Source of the DNA: Anseranas semipalmata
Lineage: Eukaryota > Chordata > Aves > Anseriformes > Anseranatidae
Assembly: GCA_013399115.1 (NCBI GenBank)
Contig: VXAA01001151.1
Span: 448,601 to 512,600, forward strand
Direction of reading: 5' to 3'
Length of the DNA stretch: 64,000 bases
A model generated the notes under the pieces. It did no database searches. It had not been told where the DNA came from and saw only the letters and a program-made list of their open reading frames with translations. Both the position numbers and the translations under genes were made by a program. Shown one piece after another: positions 63,295 to 64,000 of this stretch (position 1 is the stretch's first letter; every line of letters begins with the position of its first letter).

Positions 63295-63334
63295 TTTGCA
63301 TAATCTGGTAATTATTTGCATAATCTGGTTATTA
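63295..63334. repeat. 20-bp tandem duplication
   Basis: The unit tttgcataatctggtaatta is followed directly by tttgcataatctggttatta, with one mismatch. Each copy holds an octamer-like tttgcat word (compare ATTTGCAT bound by POU factors). Confidence 0.9.
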
Positions 63335-64000
63335 TAGGCTCAGAATTGTTTTAACGTGGCTATAATTGTTAAACATCTGAAATTCTCAGTACTTTTTGTG
63401 TCTATGAAATCGTTTCATTTATTGAAAAATGTTTCACTGAGCTCAAATGTGAGGCCATACTTGCAGATGATGTTAGGAAGTTACTTTGTGCTTTCACTTG
63501 CTGCTGCCTGGCCACTGGAAGATTTCCTGTTGGTACTGTGGGATCAGGCCAGTAAAGAATAAGGCATCTTTCTAATAAGGTCATGGTTCTGTTGGCTCCT
63601 CTTACAGAAGAGTTTCTCTGCTTATTTGAATAGCTTCATTAACTACAGTGCAACTGTTGTGTGTGAGAGCATTGTGTAAATAATGGATAAGAGGAAGGCC
63701 ACTATAATATAATTGATTAAAGTATTGCATGCTATAGTGTAGTCCATTAAAGGGAAATAAGTTTAGGGAAGGTTTGATTTTTCTCTCCTCCAATGCAGAA
63801 GGGGAAGAATGAAGTATATATAGAGAGAGAATGCTACATCACAGTCTCTTGCAAGTATTGAGTTTTAACATCCATATTACAAAGACCTTTTAATAAAATT
63901 TAGGAAGCTGACAGGACACACCAAGGTCTAGCTTAGCTAATGGAGATCTGATGTCAAGACCGACTGGATTTTTTTCTTCAATCATCACATAAATCTGGTG

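Larger units (their letters stand above)
49737..64000 (+). other. GFRA1: GFRA1 intron, 5' portion (next constitutive exon not seen)
   Basis: This sequence lies downstream of the linker exon. The expected C-terminal exon (starting in phase 0 with something like AQKLKSN and ending in a hydrophobic GPI signal) could not be found, so it probably lies beyond 64000. The stretch contains short tandem duplications, T and A tracts, a possible degraded LTR near 57.1-57.8 kb and one 45-nt candidate cassette exon at 60718-60762. The rest appears to be unremarkable AT-rich intron. Confidence 0.8.

Noticed and set aside
1..64000. Operon, CRISPR, phage or other prokaryotic system
   Set aside because: The window is a vertebrate intron-exon landscape with CR1 repeats and GT-AG splicing. 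No array of direct repeats with spacers and no dense coding is present.

Overview
This window is a piece of vertebrate nuclear DNA. It lies inside one gene, the GDNF family receptor alpha-1 gene (GFRA1), which runs on the + strand. Four consecutive coding exons can be read, each with a consensus AG acceptor, a GT donor and matching reading phase: 24365-24704, 41268-41377, 46713-46847 and 49558-49736. Joined, they give 254 complete codons with no stop. They cover cysteine-rich domain D2, domain D3 and the threonine-rich linker of the GPI-anchored GDNF co-receptor that works with RET. The upstream exons (signal peptide, D1) and the last exons (C-terminal tail, GPI signal, 3' UTR) lie outside the window or were not recognised.

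The organism is most likely a bird. The recognisable interspersed repeats are CR1 LINE fragments, including a typical avian CR1 3' end at 29207-29456. There are also a few very old amniote repeats (MIR/CORE-SINE-like at about 40130-40680). No Alu, B1 or young L1 is visible. The protein is close to, but distinct from, the mammalian GFRA1 I remember. I cannot name the species.

Layout: 1-24364 is the 3' part of a large intron, with CR1 relics at 9.4-10.0 kb and 13.8-14.6 kb, long A/T tracts and a GC-rich patch near 21 kb. 24365-24704 is the D2/early-D3 exon. 24705-41267 is a 16.6 kb intron with a CR1 3' end, a G-quadruplex-forming GC-rich patch near 36 kb and an ancient SINE-like block near 40 kb. 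The D3 exons at 41.3 and 46.7 kb are separated by a 5.3 kb intron holding a near-palindrome with 14-bp arms. The linker exon at 49.6 kb follows a 2.7 kb intron with an old CR1-like tail. 49737-64000 is the start of another large intron, with several short tandem duplications, a possible degraded LTR and a 45-nt phase-0/0 candidate cassette exon at 60718-60762.

I see no second gene, no RNA gene, no CRISPR array and no operon-like system. All the other long ORFs look like chance reading frames in intronic DNA. The most useful leads are the candidate 45-nt exon, the hairpin at 42268-42300 and a possible homeodomain-site cluster at about 22.4 kb. None of these is proven by sequence alone.
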